This document shows, in pieces, positions 1-9,728 of a stretch of 16,336 bases of DNA. Within the stretch, counting starts at the first letter, position 1. The number at the start of each line of letters is the position of its first letter. This DNA is from Candidatus Dormiibacterota bacterium. Lineage in GTDB: Bacteria; Chloroflexota; Dormibacteria; Aeolococcales; Aeolococcaceae. The notes under the pieces were generated by a model. That model was not told the DNA's origin. It did not search any database and worked only from the letters and a program-made list of their open reading frames with translations. The stretch spans positions 1 through 16,336 of the forward strand of contig PLAX01000217.1 in the NCBI GenBank assembly GCA_003135255.1. Reading direction: 5' to 3'. The translations under genes and the position numbers were made by a program.

Positions 1-16
1 GACAAGGACTTCCATA

Positions 17-2053
<2,037 letters not shown>

Positions 2054-2188
2054 GCCGGCGGGAGCGATCAGCTCCGGCGGCGCTGGGCGAGGCCGACCAG
2101 AGCGAGCGGGAGCACCGCCGCTCCCCAGCGGGGAGGCGCGGATGGCGGGCCGTCGGGGACCCGGGTCCATCGGTTGGGCACTGCGGTG

Positions 2189-2217
2189 AGACTATCGCAG
2201 CGGGAGGCTGCCACCAA
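2189..2217 (-). promoter_or_regulatory. Candidate promoter of the YyaL-like gene
   Basis: On the minus strand TTGGTG (2217-2212), a 17-nt spacer and TAGTCT (2194-2189) make a plausible but weak sigma70-like promoter. Transcription would begin near 2182. That is about 12 nt before the upstream ATG at 2170, so it leaves the long N-terminal extension possible. Weak consensus match; no other support. Confidence 0.3.
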
Positions 2218-2246
2218 GCGTTTCCAGGGCGTCCGGGGGGTCCGCG

Positions 2247-2276
2247 TTGACAGCGATCATGCGCGCCCATCACCAT
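2247..2276 (+). promoter_or_regulatory. Candidate promoter of the pseudokinase gene
   Basis: A perfect -35 hexamer TTGACA lies at 2247-2252. The best-spaced -10 is CACCAT at 2271-2276 (18-nt spacer), which is poor. Another -10-like hexamer, TACGCT, lies at 2307-2312 without a matching -35. The rest of the divergent region 2054-2344 shows no small gene or RNA that I recognise. Confidence 0.3.
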
Positions 2277-2344
2277 GCGTGGAACGAGCCGGTCCCACCT
2301 CGCAAATACGCTCAATCCATGGGGCCGGGTCGCGACGGGGATGA

Positions 2345-3247
2345 ATGCCGCCTGACGGGGCAACGGAGGCCGGCGCTCTGGGCGCCGACGCGACGCGCGC
2401 AGAGGATGGCGCCGTCGTCACCCTCCGGCAGCTACCCCAGGAGTACCTCGGCGATCCCGTCTTCCTCCGGCGGTTCCGGGCCGAGGCCCCGATCGTCGCC
2501 CACCTCGACGGCACCTACGTGGTCCGCACCCGCGCCTACGTCGAGGACGCCTTCGGGATGGCCCTGGTGACCGACTACGTGGACGGGGCCTGGCTGCGCC
2601 AGCTGATGGCCACGGCCGGGACCCTTCGGGACGTGGAGACCGCGCTGGTGGTGCTGCGCGACACCCTGCTGGGGCTGGAGTCGGCGCACCGCGAGGGGAT
2701 ACTCCACCGCGATCTGCGCCCGGAGAAGATCCTGGTCGACCGCCGGGGGGTCTCCCGGGTGGCGGAATTGGGGATGGTCGCGCGCACCGCGGGCGGACAC
2801 TGGATCCAGGGGACGCCGGAGTACATGGCGCCCGAGCTGTGGCGGGACGAGGAGCCGAGCATTGAGACCGATCTCTACGCGGCGGCGGTGGTCCTCATCG
2901 AGTGCCTGACCGGGGCGCCCCCCTACCTGGGCGGATCCGCAACCGTGCGCGAGCAGCACCTGGGCGCTCCCCTGCCCGGCCCCGAGCTGCCCGAGGAGAT
3001 CGCGCCGCTGGTGCGCTTGGGGATGGCCAAGTCGCCGCGCCAGCGCTACCTCCGAGCATGGGACTTCGCCGAGTCGGTCGAGGCCGCCGGCATGACGGTG
3101 GGCGGGGCGGAGTGGGAGCGCCGCGGCCGCCGCCGCCTCGCCACCGCCGTCGCGGCGGTGCTCGGCCCGCCGCCCGGGGGCGAGATGAACGACTCCCACC
3201 GGGGCCTGATCGGGCGGGCCCGCTTCCGGCGGAGGGTCCAGAGCTAG
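2345..3247 (+). CDS. Protein kinase-fold protein, likely pseudokinase
   Basis: A 300-aa cytosolic protein with the Hanks-type Ser/Thr kinase fold but degenerate catalytic residues. Visible landmarks: VTLRQLP at 25-31 replaces VALKxLP, so the ATP-anchoring Lys is Arg28; an alpha-C-type Glu is at 47; HRDLRPEKIL at 121-130 keeps HRD but has Lys128 where the metal-binding Asn should be; AELG at 140-143 replaces ADFG, so Glu replaces the Mg-binding Asp; GTPEYMAPE at 156-164 and the later Asp176 are intact. Only about 15 residues precede the N-lobe strands, so no glycine-rich loop is present. The codon directly before the ATG is an in-frame TGA, so the N-terminus cannot be extended. There is no transmembrane or extracellular sensor domain. 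A weak SD (GGGG) precedes the start. It lies tail to tail with glgA, sharing a CTAG at both stops. A regulatory or scaffold role is inferred; residual kinase activity is not excluded. Confidence 0.85.
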   Translation: MPPDGATEAGALGADATRAEDGAVVTLRQLPQEYLGDPVFLRRFRAEAPIVAHLDGTYVVRTRAYVEDAFGMALVTDYVDGAWLRQLMATAGTLRDVETALVVLRDTLLGLESAHREGILHRDLRPEKILVDRRGVSRVAELGMVARTAGGHWIQGTPEYMAPELWRDEEPSIETDLYAAAVVLIECLTGAPPYLGGSATVREQHLGAPLPGPELPEEIAPLVRLGMAKSPRQRYLRAWDFAESVEAAGMTVGGAEWERRGRRRLATAVAAVLGPPPGGEMNDSHRGLIGRARFRRRVQS

Positions 3248-4470
3248 CAGGGGTCCCTGCCGGTCCCGGCCGCGTGCTCCGCGATCGCCTGCCGGTACAC
3301 CTCGACGGTGCGCAGGGCGACCTGCTCCCAGGTGAACCTCTCCAGCACCCGGCGCCGTCCGGCGGTGCCGAGCCGGGTCGCGAGATCGGGGTCGGCGATC
3401 AGCTGATTGATCCTCTCCGCGAGAGTGGCCTCGAAGTGCCGGGCCGCTGTCGCATCGGAGGCCACCGCCTCGGGGTCGCAGGGGACCAGGTAGCCGGTCT
3501 CCCCGTCGACAACGATCTCCGGGATGCCGCCGACAGCGCTCGCGACCACCGCCGCCTCGCAGGCCATCGCCTCGAGGTTGACCAGGCCGAATGGTTCGTA
3601 GATGGAGGGGCAGACGAAGGCGGTGGCGTGGCTCAGGACCTGGATCAGCTCGGGCCGCGGCACCATCTCCTCGATCCACACCAGGGATGCCCCCGCCGCC
3701 TGCGCCGCATCGCGGAGATTCCGGGTCTCGGCGGCGATCTCCGGCGTGTCGGGAGCGCTGGCGATGAGCACGATCTGGGCGGCGCGGTCGATCCGCGGGG
3801 CGGCGCGGAGGAGATGGTCGAGACCCTTCTGGCGGGCGATCCGTCCGACGAAGAGGATGAGCGGGCGGACGGGGTCGATGCCGTAGCGGACCAAGGCGGC
3901 GTCACCGTGGTCGGGGACGTAGGCCCGAGCGTCGATGCCGTTGTAGATGGTGTGGACGCGGCCGGGGTCCACCGCCGGGTAGCAGGCGAGCAGATCCTGG
4001 CGCATCGCCTCCGAGACGGCGATCACCGCGTCGGCGGAGAGCAGGGCGGTGCGCTCGCAGAAGAGCGAGAGGGCGTAGCCGCCACCGAGCTGCTCGGCCT
4101 TCCAGGGGCGGAGCGGCTCGAGGCTGTGGGAGGTGCAGACGTGGGGGACGTCCCAGACCAGCTTCGCCAGGTGCCCGGCAAGGTTCGCGTACCAGGTGTG
4201 CGAGTGGACCAGGTCCATCCCCTCCAGCCCTCCCGCCATGGCGAGATCCACCGACATCGCCGCCAGCGCGGCGTCCTCGGGCCTGCCTCCCTGGAGCGCC
4301 TCCCAGGGCTGGTAGGCGGCGGCCACCAGCGGCGAGCTGCGCGGCTCTCCGAAGCAGTGCACCCGGACGTCGACGTGGCGGGCGAGCTCCCGGGCCAGGT
4401 ACTCGACATGGACGCCGGCGCCGCCGTACACGTCCGGGGGGTACTCCCGGGTGAGAATTCCGACCCGCAT
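3244..4470 (-). CDS. glgA: Glycogen synthase, GT4 corynebacterial type (possible maltose-1-phosphate synthase GlgM)
   Basis: A 408-aa GT-B glycosyltransferase that uses the ADP-glucose made by the neighbouring GlgC to extend alpha-1,4-glucan. In mycobacteria the homologue GlgM instead makes alpha-maltose-1-phosphate from ADP-glucose and glucose-1-phosphate for the GlgE pathway. Seen: N-terminal MRVGILTREYPPDVYGGAGV at 1-20 with the glycine-rich acceptor/donor loop, HSHTWYANLAGH at 89-100, FVGRIARQKGL at 207-217, and the retaining GT4 E-x7-E motif EPFGLVNLE at 292-300, followed by GGIPEIVVDGETGYLV at 314-329. The length and opening match the short Corynebacterium-family synthases rather than the roughly 480-aa GT5 E. 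coli GlgA. Its ATG shares one nucleotide with the glgC stop (TGATG), indicating translational coupling. Its TAG stop overlaps that of the opposing kinase-like gene. Synthase versus GlgM activity cannot be told from sequence alone, and no glgE or glgB lies in the window. Confidence 0.93.
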   Translation of the reverse strand: MRVGILTREYPPDVYGGAGVHVEYLARELARHVDVRVHCFGEPRSSPLVAAAYQPWEALQGGRPEDAALAAMSVDLAMAGGLEGMDLVHSHTWYANLAGHLAKLVWDVPHVCTSHSLEPLRPWKAEQLGGGYALSLFCERTALLSADAVIAVSEAMRQDLLACYPAVDPGRVHTIYNGIDARAYVPDHGDAALVRYGIDPVRPLILFVGRIARQKGLDHLLRAAPRIDRAAQIVLIASAPDTPEIAAETRNLRDAAQAAGASLVWIEEMVPRPELIQVLSHATAFVCPSIYEPFGLVNLEAMACEAAVVASAVGGIPEIVVDGETGYLVPCDPEAVASDATAARHFEATLAERINQLIADPDLATRLGTAGRRRVLERFTWEQVALRTVEVYRQAIAEHAAGTGRDPC

Positions 4471-5750
4471 CAGTCGACGGGCTCGATGACCTGGCGCTTG
4501 GCGACCACCACGATGCCGTTGGCAGAGACGGTGAAGCGCCGGGCCTCGATCTTGGGGTCCTCACCGATCACCGCGCCGGGGGGGACCACCACCTCCTTGT
4601 CGATGATCGCGCGCCTGACCAGCGCGCCTTCGCCGACCTCCACCCCGGACAGCAGCACGCTGTCCTCTACGGTCGCGCCCCAGCCCACCCGCACCCCGGG
4701 GGAGAGCACCGAGCGGCGCACCGTGCCGCCGGAGACGATCACCCCCGGGCTCACGATCGAGTCCACCGCTATGCCGCGCCGGCTCTCCTCGTCGAAGACG
4801 AACTTGGCCGGAGGCAGCGGTCCGTAGAAGGAGTAGATCGGCCACTCCAGGTTGTAGAGGTTGAACATCGGGACCACCGAGATGAGGTCCGTATGCGCGT
4901 CGTAGTAGGAGTCCAGCGTCCCGACGTCGCGCCAGTAGCCGTGATCCAGCTCGGTGCTCCCGGGGACGACGTTGTGCTCGAAGTCGTAGACCGCCGCCTC
5001 ACCCCTCTCCACGAGGTGGGGAATGATGTCGCCGCCGATGTCGTGGCGGCTGGTCTGCTTCTCCGCGTCCTCGACCAGGGTGTCGACGAGGAACGGGGCG
5101 GTGAAGACGTAGTTGCCCATCGAGACGCGGCAGCGCTCGGGGTCGTCGGGAAGGCCGCTGGCCCGGGCGGGCTTCTCGTGGAAGGCGGTGATCCGGTCGC
5201 CGTCACACTCGATGACACCGAACTCGCTGCACTGGGAGGTGGGGACCTTGACCGAGGCGACCGTCACCCCGGCCCCGCTCGCGATGTGCTGTGCCAGCAT
5301 CTGGCGCGGGTCCATCCGGTAGAGGTGGTCCGCTCCGAAGACGAGGACGTAATCGGGCTTCTCGTCGCCCAGGAGGTTGAAGTTCTGGTAGATGGCGTCG
5401 GCCGACCCCGAGAACCAGCGCGGCCCGCGGCGCATCTGGGCCGGCACCGGGGTCACGTAGTTGCCGAGCAGCGGGGAGAGCCTCCAGGCCTGGCTGATGT
5501 GGCGGTCGAGGCTGTGGCTCTTGTACTGGGTGAGGACCGCGATCCGGGTGAACTCGGCGTTGACCAGGTTGCTCAGCACGAAGTCGATGAGCCGGTAGAC
5601 GCCGCCGAAGGGGACGGCCGGCTTGGCCCGGTCCTTGGTGAGCGGCCAGAGCCGCTTGCCCTCACCGCCCGCGAGGACGATGGAGAAGACGCGCGGCGGA
5701 CGGCGCAATGCTCCGGCGGGGTCGGCGACCCCAGATCGCTGATCTGCCAT
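4470..5750 (-). CDS. glgC: Glucose-1-phosphate adenylyltransferase (ADP-glucose pyrophosphorylase)
   Basis: A 426-aa cytosolic enzyme that makes ADP-glucose and pyrophosphate from ATP and glucose-1-phosphate, the committed step of bacterial glycogen synthesis. Seen: the nucleotidyltransferase signature from LAGGEGKRLWPLTKDRAKP (26-44) to AVPFGG (45-50), where Arg/Lys residues bind ATP and allosteric effectors; FSGSADAIYQN; VFGADHLYRMD; EFGVIE...FHEKPA, the sugar-phosphate region; and a C-terminal left-handed beta-helix of hexapeptide repeats from about residue 310 to 400. Length is typical of the family. The ATG at 5750 is preceded immediately by GGAG and sits in the loop of a 9-bp inverted repeat. 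The first 20 residues are a loosely conserved leader. The gene is coupled to glgA by TGATG. It starts 71 nt after the MFS gene on the same strand, so it may share that transcript. Enzyme activity is presumably allosteric, as in the family. Confidence 0.96.
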   Translation of the reverse strand: MADQRSGVADPAGALRRPPRVFSIVLAGGEGKRLWPLTKDRAKPAVPFGGVYRLIDFVLSNLVNAEFTRIAVLTQYKSHSLDRHISQAWRLSPLLGNYVTPVPAQMRRGPRWFSGSADAIYQNFNLLGDEKPDYVLVFGADHLYRMDPRQMLAQHIASGAGVTVASVKVPTSQCSEFGVIECDGDRITAFHEKPARASGLPDDPERCRVSMGNYVFTAPFLVDTLVEDAEKQTSRHDIGGDIIPHLVERGEAAVYDFEHNVVPGSTELDHGYWRDVGTLDSYYDAHTDLISVVPMFNLYNLEWPIYSFYGPLPPAKFVFDEESRRGIAVDSIVSPGVIVSGGTVRRSVLSPGVRVGWGATVEDSVLLSGVEVGEGALVRRAIIDKEVVVPPGAVIGEDPKIEARRFTVSANGIVVVAKRQVIEPVD

Positions 5751-5764
5751 CTCCGTCAGCGATC
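5734..5764 (-). promoter_or_regulatory. Perfect 9-bp inverted repeat enclosing the glgC start codon
   Basis: GATCGCTGA (5734-5742) and TCAGCGATC (5756-5764) are perfect reverse complements separated by 13 nt. In the glgC mRNA this would form a 9-bp stem whose loop, CGGAGATGGCAGA, holds GGAG and the AUG. The 3' arm lies inside the coding sequence (codons about 4-6). It may be a translation-controlling hairpin or a protein operator. The symmetry is seen directly; the function is inferred. Confidence 0.55.
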
Positions 5765-5780
5765 ATGGCAGACCGCCATG
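5764..5780 (-). repeat. Second inverted repeat in the glgC leader
   Basis: CATGGC (5764-5769) and GCCATG (5775-5780) are perfect 6-bp arms with a 5-nt spacer. They abut the larger repeat at the glgC start, sharing nucleotide 5764. In RNA the two hairpins could stack. The function is unknown. Confidence 0.4.
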
Positions 5781-5821
5781 GGGTATGGGTTGTCGGGCGG
5801 GGTCCACGCGGCGAGGTCGGC

Positions 5822-7153
5822 TCATCCAGCGGAGCGGGGCCCCTCGGCGGGGCGGACCGCCATCTCGGATCGAGAGTGGCGTGCCTGGTCGGGGACGAGC
5901 ATCACGGTCACCGCGGAGGCGGCGAAGGCGAAGCCGGCGGCCACCGCGAGCGCAGCCAGCAGACTTACCCCGAGAAGCGGCCCCGCGACCGCGGAGCCGA
6001 TCGGATTGCCCACGAAATTGAGCGACATGCTGACCGCGAAAGCCCGCCCATACCAGTCCGGGTCGGTGCGACGCTGCCGCATCGAGAACATCCCGATGTC
6101 GATCGGGCCGCCGGCGCCCCCGAAGACCAGCATGGCCAGGGTCACCACGAGGAGGTTGGGGGCGACGGCCAGGAGCACCAGGGCCACACCGATGGCGAGC
6201 ATCCCGGCGACGATCAGGGGGCGCTCGCGCCCCTGGCTGCCCCGATGGCCGAGGACGACCGCGACGATCCCGCCGCTGACGGCGCTGAGCGCCCAGAGGG
6301 CGCCGACGATGGCGGCGTTCTGGTGGAAGTGGTCGAGGACGAGGACCGGGAGGGCGATGATCAGGATCCCGGAGGCCACGTTGGACACCGAGAGACTGAT
6401 CGCCAGGCCGCGCAGGGAGGCGTTCCGGGCAACGTAGGCGAGCCCCGCCCAGGCATCGCGGACGACGGACTGGGACCTGGGCTCTGACGGGGGCAGCGGC
6501 AGCGGCTCCATTCCCAGCAGCGAGAGCACGGCGGCGACGAAGACGGCGGCAGTCGCCACCAGGGCGGCGGGCCTGCCGATCAGCCCCGCGATCACGGCGG
6601 CCAGGGGGGCTCCGATGACGGCGGCGACCACGTAACCGGCGCTGTCGGCCGCGTTGGCCCGGTCCCAGAGGAGGCGGGGCACCAGCATGGGAAAGAGGGT
6701 CCGGGCCCCGGCGCTGCTCAGCGGGTTGGTGAACGAGCCGAGCGCCGCGATGCCGACCAGGAGGCCCGCGCTGAGAACCCCGGTGGCGCCGAGGGTCACG
6801 ATCAGGATCAGGGTCAGGGCGGCGACGGAGTAGTCGAGCATGATCAGCCGGATTCGCCCGGAGCGATCGAGGAGGGCGCCGGCGATGGGGCTGAACACGG
6901 TCCCGGGAAAGACGCTGGCGAAAACCGTGATCCCGGCGATCGCGGGGGAGTGGAAGCGCTGCAGCACGAAGAGCACGAGGGCGACGGTCCACATCTGCCC
7001 GCCGATGCGGCCGAGCAGCGCCGCCACCATCACGCGGGGCAGCCCGCGGACCTGGAGCAGGCTGCGGTAGGTGGCGGGGAGCGTGGTCGAGGTACTCCTG
7101 GTCGGAGGACGAGGGCTGGGGCCGGCGGAGATCCGCCGCCTGCCCGAGGTCAA
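5822..7153 (-). CDS. MFS transporter, probable drug/solute exporter
   Basis: A 443-aa inner-membrane protein with about 12 hydrophobic helices, of the major facilitator superfamily (drug:H+ antiporter type, MFS_1/MFS_3-like). Seen: the motif A-like loop between helices 2 and 3 (FSPIAGALLDRSGRIRLI), an opening YRSLLQVRGLPRVMVAALLG typical of this efflux group, a central loop after MEPLPLPPSEPRSQS, and the second half beginning YVARNASLRGLAISL. The substrate cannot be predicted. The TTG at 7153 is the only start that retains the residues before helix 1; it has no clear Shine-Dalgarno, and the next possible start, at VMVAALLG, would cut into helix 1. The gene lies between the MarR gene (152-nt gap, same strand) and glgC (71-nt gap, same strand). 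It could be read through from the ABC/MarR operon or be transcribed with glgC. Confidence 0.85.
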   Translation of the reverse strand: MTSGRRRISAGPSPRPPTRSTSTTLPATYRSLLQVRGLPRVMVAALLGRIGGQMWTVALVLFVLQRFHSPAIAGITVFASVFPGTVFSPIAGALLDRSGRIRLIMLDYSVAALTLILIVTLGATGVLSAGLLVGIAALGSFTNPLSSAGARTLFPMLVPRLLWDRANAADSAGYVVAAVIGAPLAAVIAGLIGRPAALVATAAVFVAAVLSLLGMEPLPLPPSEPRSQSVVRDAWAGLAYVARNASLRGLAISLSVSNVASGILIIALPVLVLDHFHQNAAIVGALWALSAVSGGIVAVVLGHRGSQGRERPLIVAGMLAIGVALVLLAVAPNLLVVTLAMLVFGGAGGPIDIGMFSMRQRRTDPDWYGRAFAVSMSLNFVGNPIGSAVAGPLLGVSLLAALAVAAGFAFAASAVTVMLVPDQARHSRSEMAVRPAEGPRSAG

Positions 7154-7207
7154 CCGGGCGCGCGACGGGAGGCCGGAGAGGGAGGGCTGGCGCAGGCCAG
7201 GTTGCAG

Positions 7208-7213
7208 ATACTA
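7208..7213 (-). promoter_or_regulatory. -10-like hexamer upstream of the MFS gene
   Basis: TAGTAT on the minus strand (7213-7208) fits a -10 element and would start transcription near 7201, about 48 nt before the TTG start. No good -35 lies 16-19 nt further upstream. The surrounding 152-nt gap shows nothing else convincing. Confidence 0.25.
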
Positions 7214-7305
7214 GTCCGTCGCCGGCCGAGCTCCCCTGCGAGCCCGCGCCGCTTCCCGCGCCTCGCCGCCCGGGCTCAGGACGCGAGACACCCCGTCATC
7301 CCCTC

Positions 7306-7776
7306 CTACGGCGGAGGTCCGACCGCACGCTCGAGGAGCCTCAGCAGGGTGGTGCATTCGTCGTCGGTGAGGCCTTCCAACGACTTGCCCACGCCCTCCC
7401 GCCAGGCGGCCTCGCGGCGCCGCAGCAGATCCCGGCCCCGGGGGCTGAGCGTGACGCGGACGAGCCGGCGGTCGCCCGGATCGCTCATTCGCTCGACGAG
7501 GCCGAGCTTCACCAGGCGGTCGGCCATCTGGGTGGCACTGCTCAGCGAGGCGGCCTCGAGGCAACCGGCGAGCTCGCCCATGGTCACCCCGCTGCGGCGG
7601 GCGATGACATGCAGCGCGTGCATCTGCTGGAAGGTCACTGCCCCCATCTCGGCATGGACGTCGGGGGGGATGACCCGGGTGAGCCGGCGGTGCATGCGCG
7701 GCTGCAGGTCCAGGAACTCGTCGATCAGCTCGGCGCGGGAGCGCGCGGCGGATGTGGTGCCGGCGTTCGGGGTCAA
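7306..7776 (-). CDS. MarR-family transcriptional regulator
   Basis: A 156-aa winged-helix DNA-binding dimer of the MarR family. Seen: helical N-terminus, QMHALHVIARRSGVTMGELA (recognition helix-turn-helix entry), LSSATQMADRLVKLGLVERM (recognition helix), and the wing DPGDRRLVRVTLSPRGRDLL with the conserved D-x-R-R. The start is TTG at 7776, chosen because AGGAGGT lies just upstream and because TTGA overlaps the stop of the preceding ABC gene by 4 nt, indicating translational coupling. No ATG lies upstream in a sensible position. As the last gene of an exporter operon it most likely represses its own operon, through sites near 11545-11595, and is released by a ligand of the pump. That is the usual MarR arrangement, inferred here. 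Confidence 0.92.
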   Translation of the reverse strand: MTPNAGTTSAARSRAELIDEFLDLQPRMHRRLTRVIPPDVHAEMGAVTFQQMHALHVIARRSGVTMGELAGCLEAASLSSATQMADRLVKLGLVERMSDPGDRRLVRVTLSPRGRDLLRRREAAWREGVGKSLEGLTDDECTTLLRLLERAVGPPP

Positions 7777-9728
7777 CTCACCTCCTCCAGCGCGTTGGCG
7801 AACTGACTGGCGTAGAGGTCGTAGTAGAAGCCGCGGCGCTCCATCAGCTCGGCGTGACTGCCCTGCTCCACGATCCGCCCGCTGTTCATGACGACGATGG
7901 TGTCCGCATTGCGGATCGTCGAAAGACGGTGGGCGATCACGAAGCTGGTGCGTCCATGGCGGAGGCGCGCCATCGCCTCCTGGATGAGCACCTCGGTGCG
8001 GGTGTCGACGTTGCTCGTGGCCTCGTCCAGGATCAGGATGGTCGGGTCGGAGAGGAAGGCACGGGCGATGGTCAGGAGCTGCCGCTCGCCGGCGGAGATG
8101 TTGGATGCATCCTCGTCCAGGACGGTGTCGTAGCCGTGGGGAAGGGTGCGCACGAAGTGGTCCGCGTGAGCGGCCTTGGCGGCGGCCACCACCTCGTCGG
8201 TGCTGGCGCCGCTCTTGCCGTAGGCGATGTTGTCGCGGACGCTCCCCGCGAAGAGCCAGGTGTCCTGCAGCACCATGCCGAACATCTGGCGGACACTGGC
8301 GCGGGACAGCTCGTGTGCGTCGACGCCGTCCAGGTAGATGTGTCCGCCGTCGATCTCGTAGAAGCGCATCAGAAGATTGACGATGGTGGTCTTGCCCGCC
8401 CCGGTCGGCCCCACGATGGCGACCGTCTCACCCGGGTACACGTCCAGGTCGAAGTCCTGGATGAGCGGCTTGTCGGGCTGGTATCGGAAGGAGACGTTCT
8501 CCAGGACGACGCGCCCCTGGGCGGCGAGCAGGGCAGGAGCACCGGCGCTGTCGGGTGTCTCCTCGTCGGCTGCCAGGAACTCGAAGACCCGCTCGGCCGA
8601 GGCCAGACCCGACTGCAGCAGGTTCATCTGGCTGGCGATCTGCATGATCGGGTTGGTGAACTGGCGCGAGTACTGGATGAAGGCCTGGATGTCGCCCAGC
8701 GACATGGCCCCATTGACCGTCAGGTACCCACCGATGACAGCGATGGCCACGTAGTTCAGGTTGGAGAGGAACATCATCGCGGGCTGGATGAGCCCGGAGA
8801 GGAACTGGGCCCGGAAGCTGGGCTCGTAGAGGGCCTGGTTCTCGCGATCGAATTCTTCCAGCGTCCGGCGGGAGCGACCGAAGACCTGGACCAGGGCATG
8901 GCCGGTGTGGGTCTGCTCCACGAGGCTGTTCACCGTGCCGGTGCGGGCCCACTGTGAGGTGAACTGCTTCTGGGATCGCCGCGCCACCAGGAAGGTGACC
9001 CCGATCGACATCGGCACCATCACCAGCGAGATCAGGGCCAGCAGCGGGCTGATCCAGAGCATCATGGCGAGCACCCCGAGGATGGTGAGGATCGAGGTGA
9101 GCAGCTGACTGAGACCCTGCTGGAGGGTCGTGGTCACGTTGTCGATGTCATTGGTCACGCGGCTCAGCACGTCGCCGTGGGGATGGCTGTCGAAGTACTG
9201 GAGGGGCAGCCGGGCGAGCTTGGCCTCCACGTCGCGGCGCATGCCCGAGACGGTGCGCTGCGCAACCCCGGCCATGATGTAACCCTGGGCCCAGCTGAAG
9301 AAGGCGCCCACGAGGTAGAGGAGGGCGATCACCCCCAGGCTCACGCCGAGCTGGTTGAAGTCGATCCCATGGCCGGGGTTCACCGTGGTGCCGGTCAGCA
9401 ACTGCGCCAGCGGGCTATGGTGCAGTCTCAGGTACGCCTCCGCTTGAGCCTGGGTCATCCCCGCGGGAAGGGATTTGCCGATGAGGCCGTCGAAGAGCAG
9501 GTTGGTGGCATTGCCGATGATCCGGGGCGCGGCCACCAGCATCCCGACCCCTGTCGACCCGATCAGCGCGGCGGCGGCGATCCGCCAGCGATCGGGACGG
9601 AGCCGCGCCACCAGCTGCCGCAGCGCTCGCCAGAGATCCTTGGCACTCTTGGGGGGACCGGCCGCTGCCATCCGGCCCGGCCCACCGAAGCCGCCTCTGC
9701 CGTGCCCGCCCCCGGGCCCGCGCATCAT
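7773..9728 (-). CDS. ABC exporter half-transporter with canonical ATPase site (BmrD/TM288-like)
   Basis: A 651-aa type IV ABC exporter subunit: an N-terminal Gly/Arg-rich tail (1-30), six membrane helices (about 45-375) and a nucleotide-binding domain (about 405-640). Seen: Walker A GPTGAGKT at 440-447, Q-loop Gln488, an atypical signature ISAGERQ at 544-550 instead of LSGGQ, Walker B ILILDEA with catalytic Glu569, and switch His600. The extracellular loop between helices 1 and 2 is unusually long (about 80-125). With the upstream 577-aa partner it should form a heterodimer in which this subunit supplies the intact Walker B/His and the partner supplies the intact signature. The ATG at 9728 overlaps the partner's stop (ATGA). 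Its own stop overlaps the MarR start. Likely a multidrug or lipid exporter; the substrate is unknown. Confidence 0.93.
   Translation of the reverse strand: MMRGPGGGHGRGGFGGPGRMAAAGPPKSAKDLWRALRQLVARLRPDRWRIAAAALIGSTGVGMLVAAPRIIGNATNLLFDGLIGKSLPAGMTQAQAEAYLRLHHSPLAQLLTGTTVNPGHGIDFNQLGVSLGVIALLYLVGAFFSWAQGYIMAGVAQRTVSGMRRDVEAKLARLPLQYFDSHPHGDVLSRVTNDIDNVTTTLQQGLSQLLTSILTILGVLAMMLWISPLLALISLVMVPMSIGVTFLVARRSQKQFTSQWARTGTVNSLVEQTHTGHALVQVFGRSRRTLEEFDRENQALYEPSFRAQFLSGLIQPAMMFLSNLNYVAIAVIGGYLTVNGAMSLGDIQAFIQYSRQFTNPIMQIASQMNLLQSGLASAERVFEFLAADEETPDSAGAPALLAAQGRVVLENVSFRYQPDKPLIQDFDLDVYPGETVAIVGPTGAGKTTIVNLLMRFYEIDGGHIYLDGVDAHELSRASVRQMFGMVLQDTWLFAGSVRDNIAYGKSGASTDEVVAAAKAAHADHFVRTLPHGYDTVLDEDASNISAGERQLLTIARAFLSDPTILILDEATSNVDTRTEVLIQEAMARLRHGRTSFVIAHRLSTIRNADTIVVMNSGRIVEQGSHAELMERRGFYYDLYASQFANALEEVS

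Noticed and set aside
2341..2355. Four-codon ATG reading frame overlapping the pseudokinase start
   Set aside because: Too short to judge and has no Shine-Dalgarno of its own; probably coincidental.
2902..4827. 641-codon plus-strand open frame across the kinase-like gene, glgA and glgC
   Set aside because: It spans three real genes in other frames, has no recognisable motif and is of shadow composition.
7302..7317. CCTCC/GGAGG hairpin at the marR stop codon
   Set aside because: A 5-bp stem without a T-run. Too short to call a terminator.
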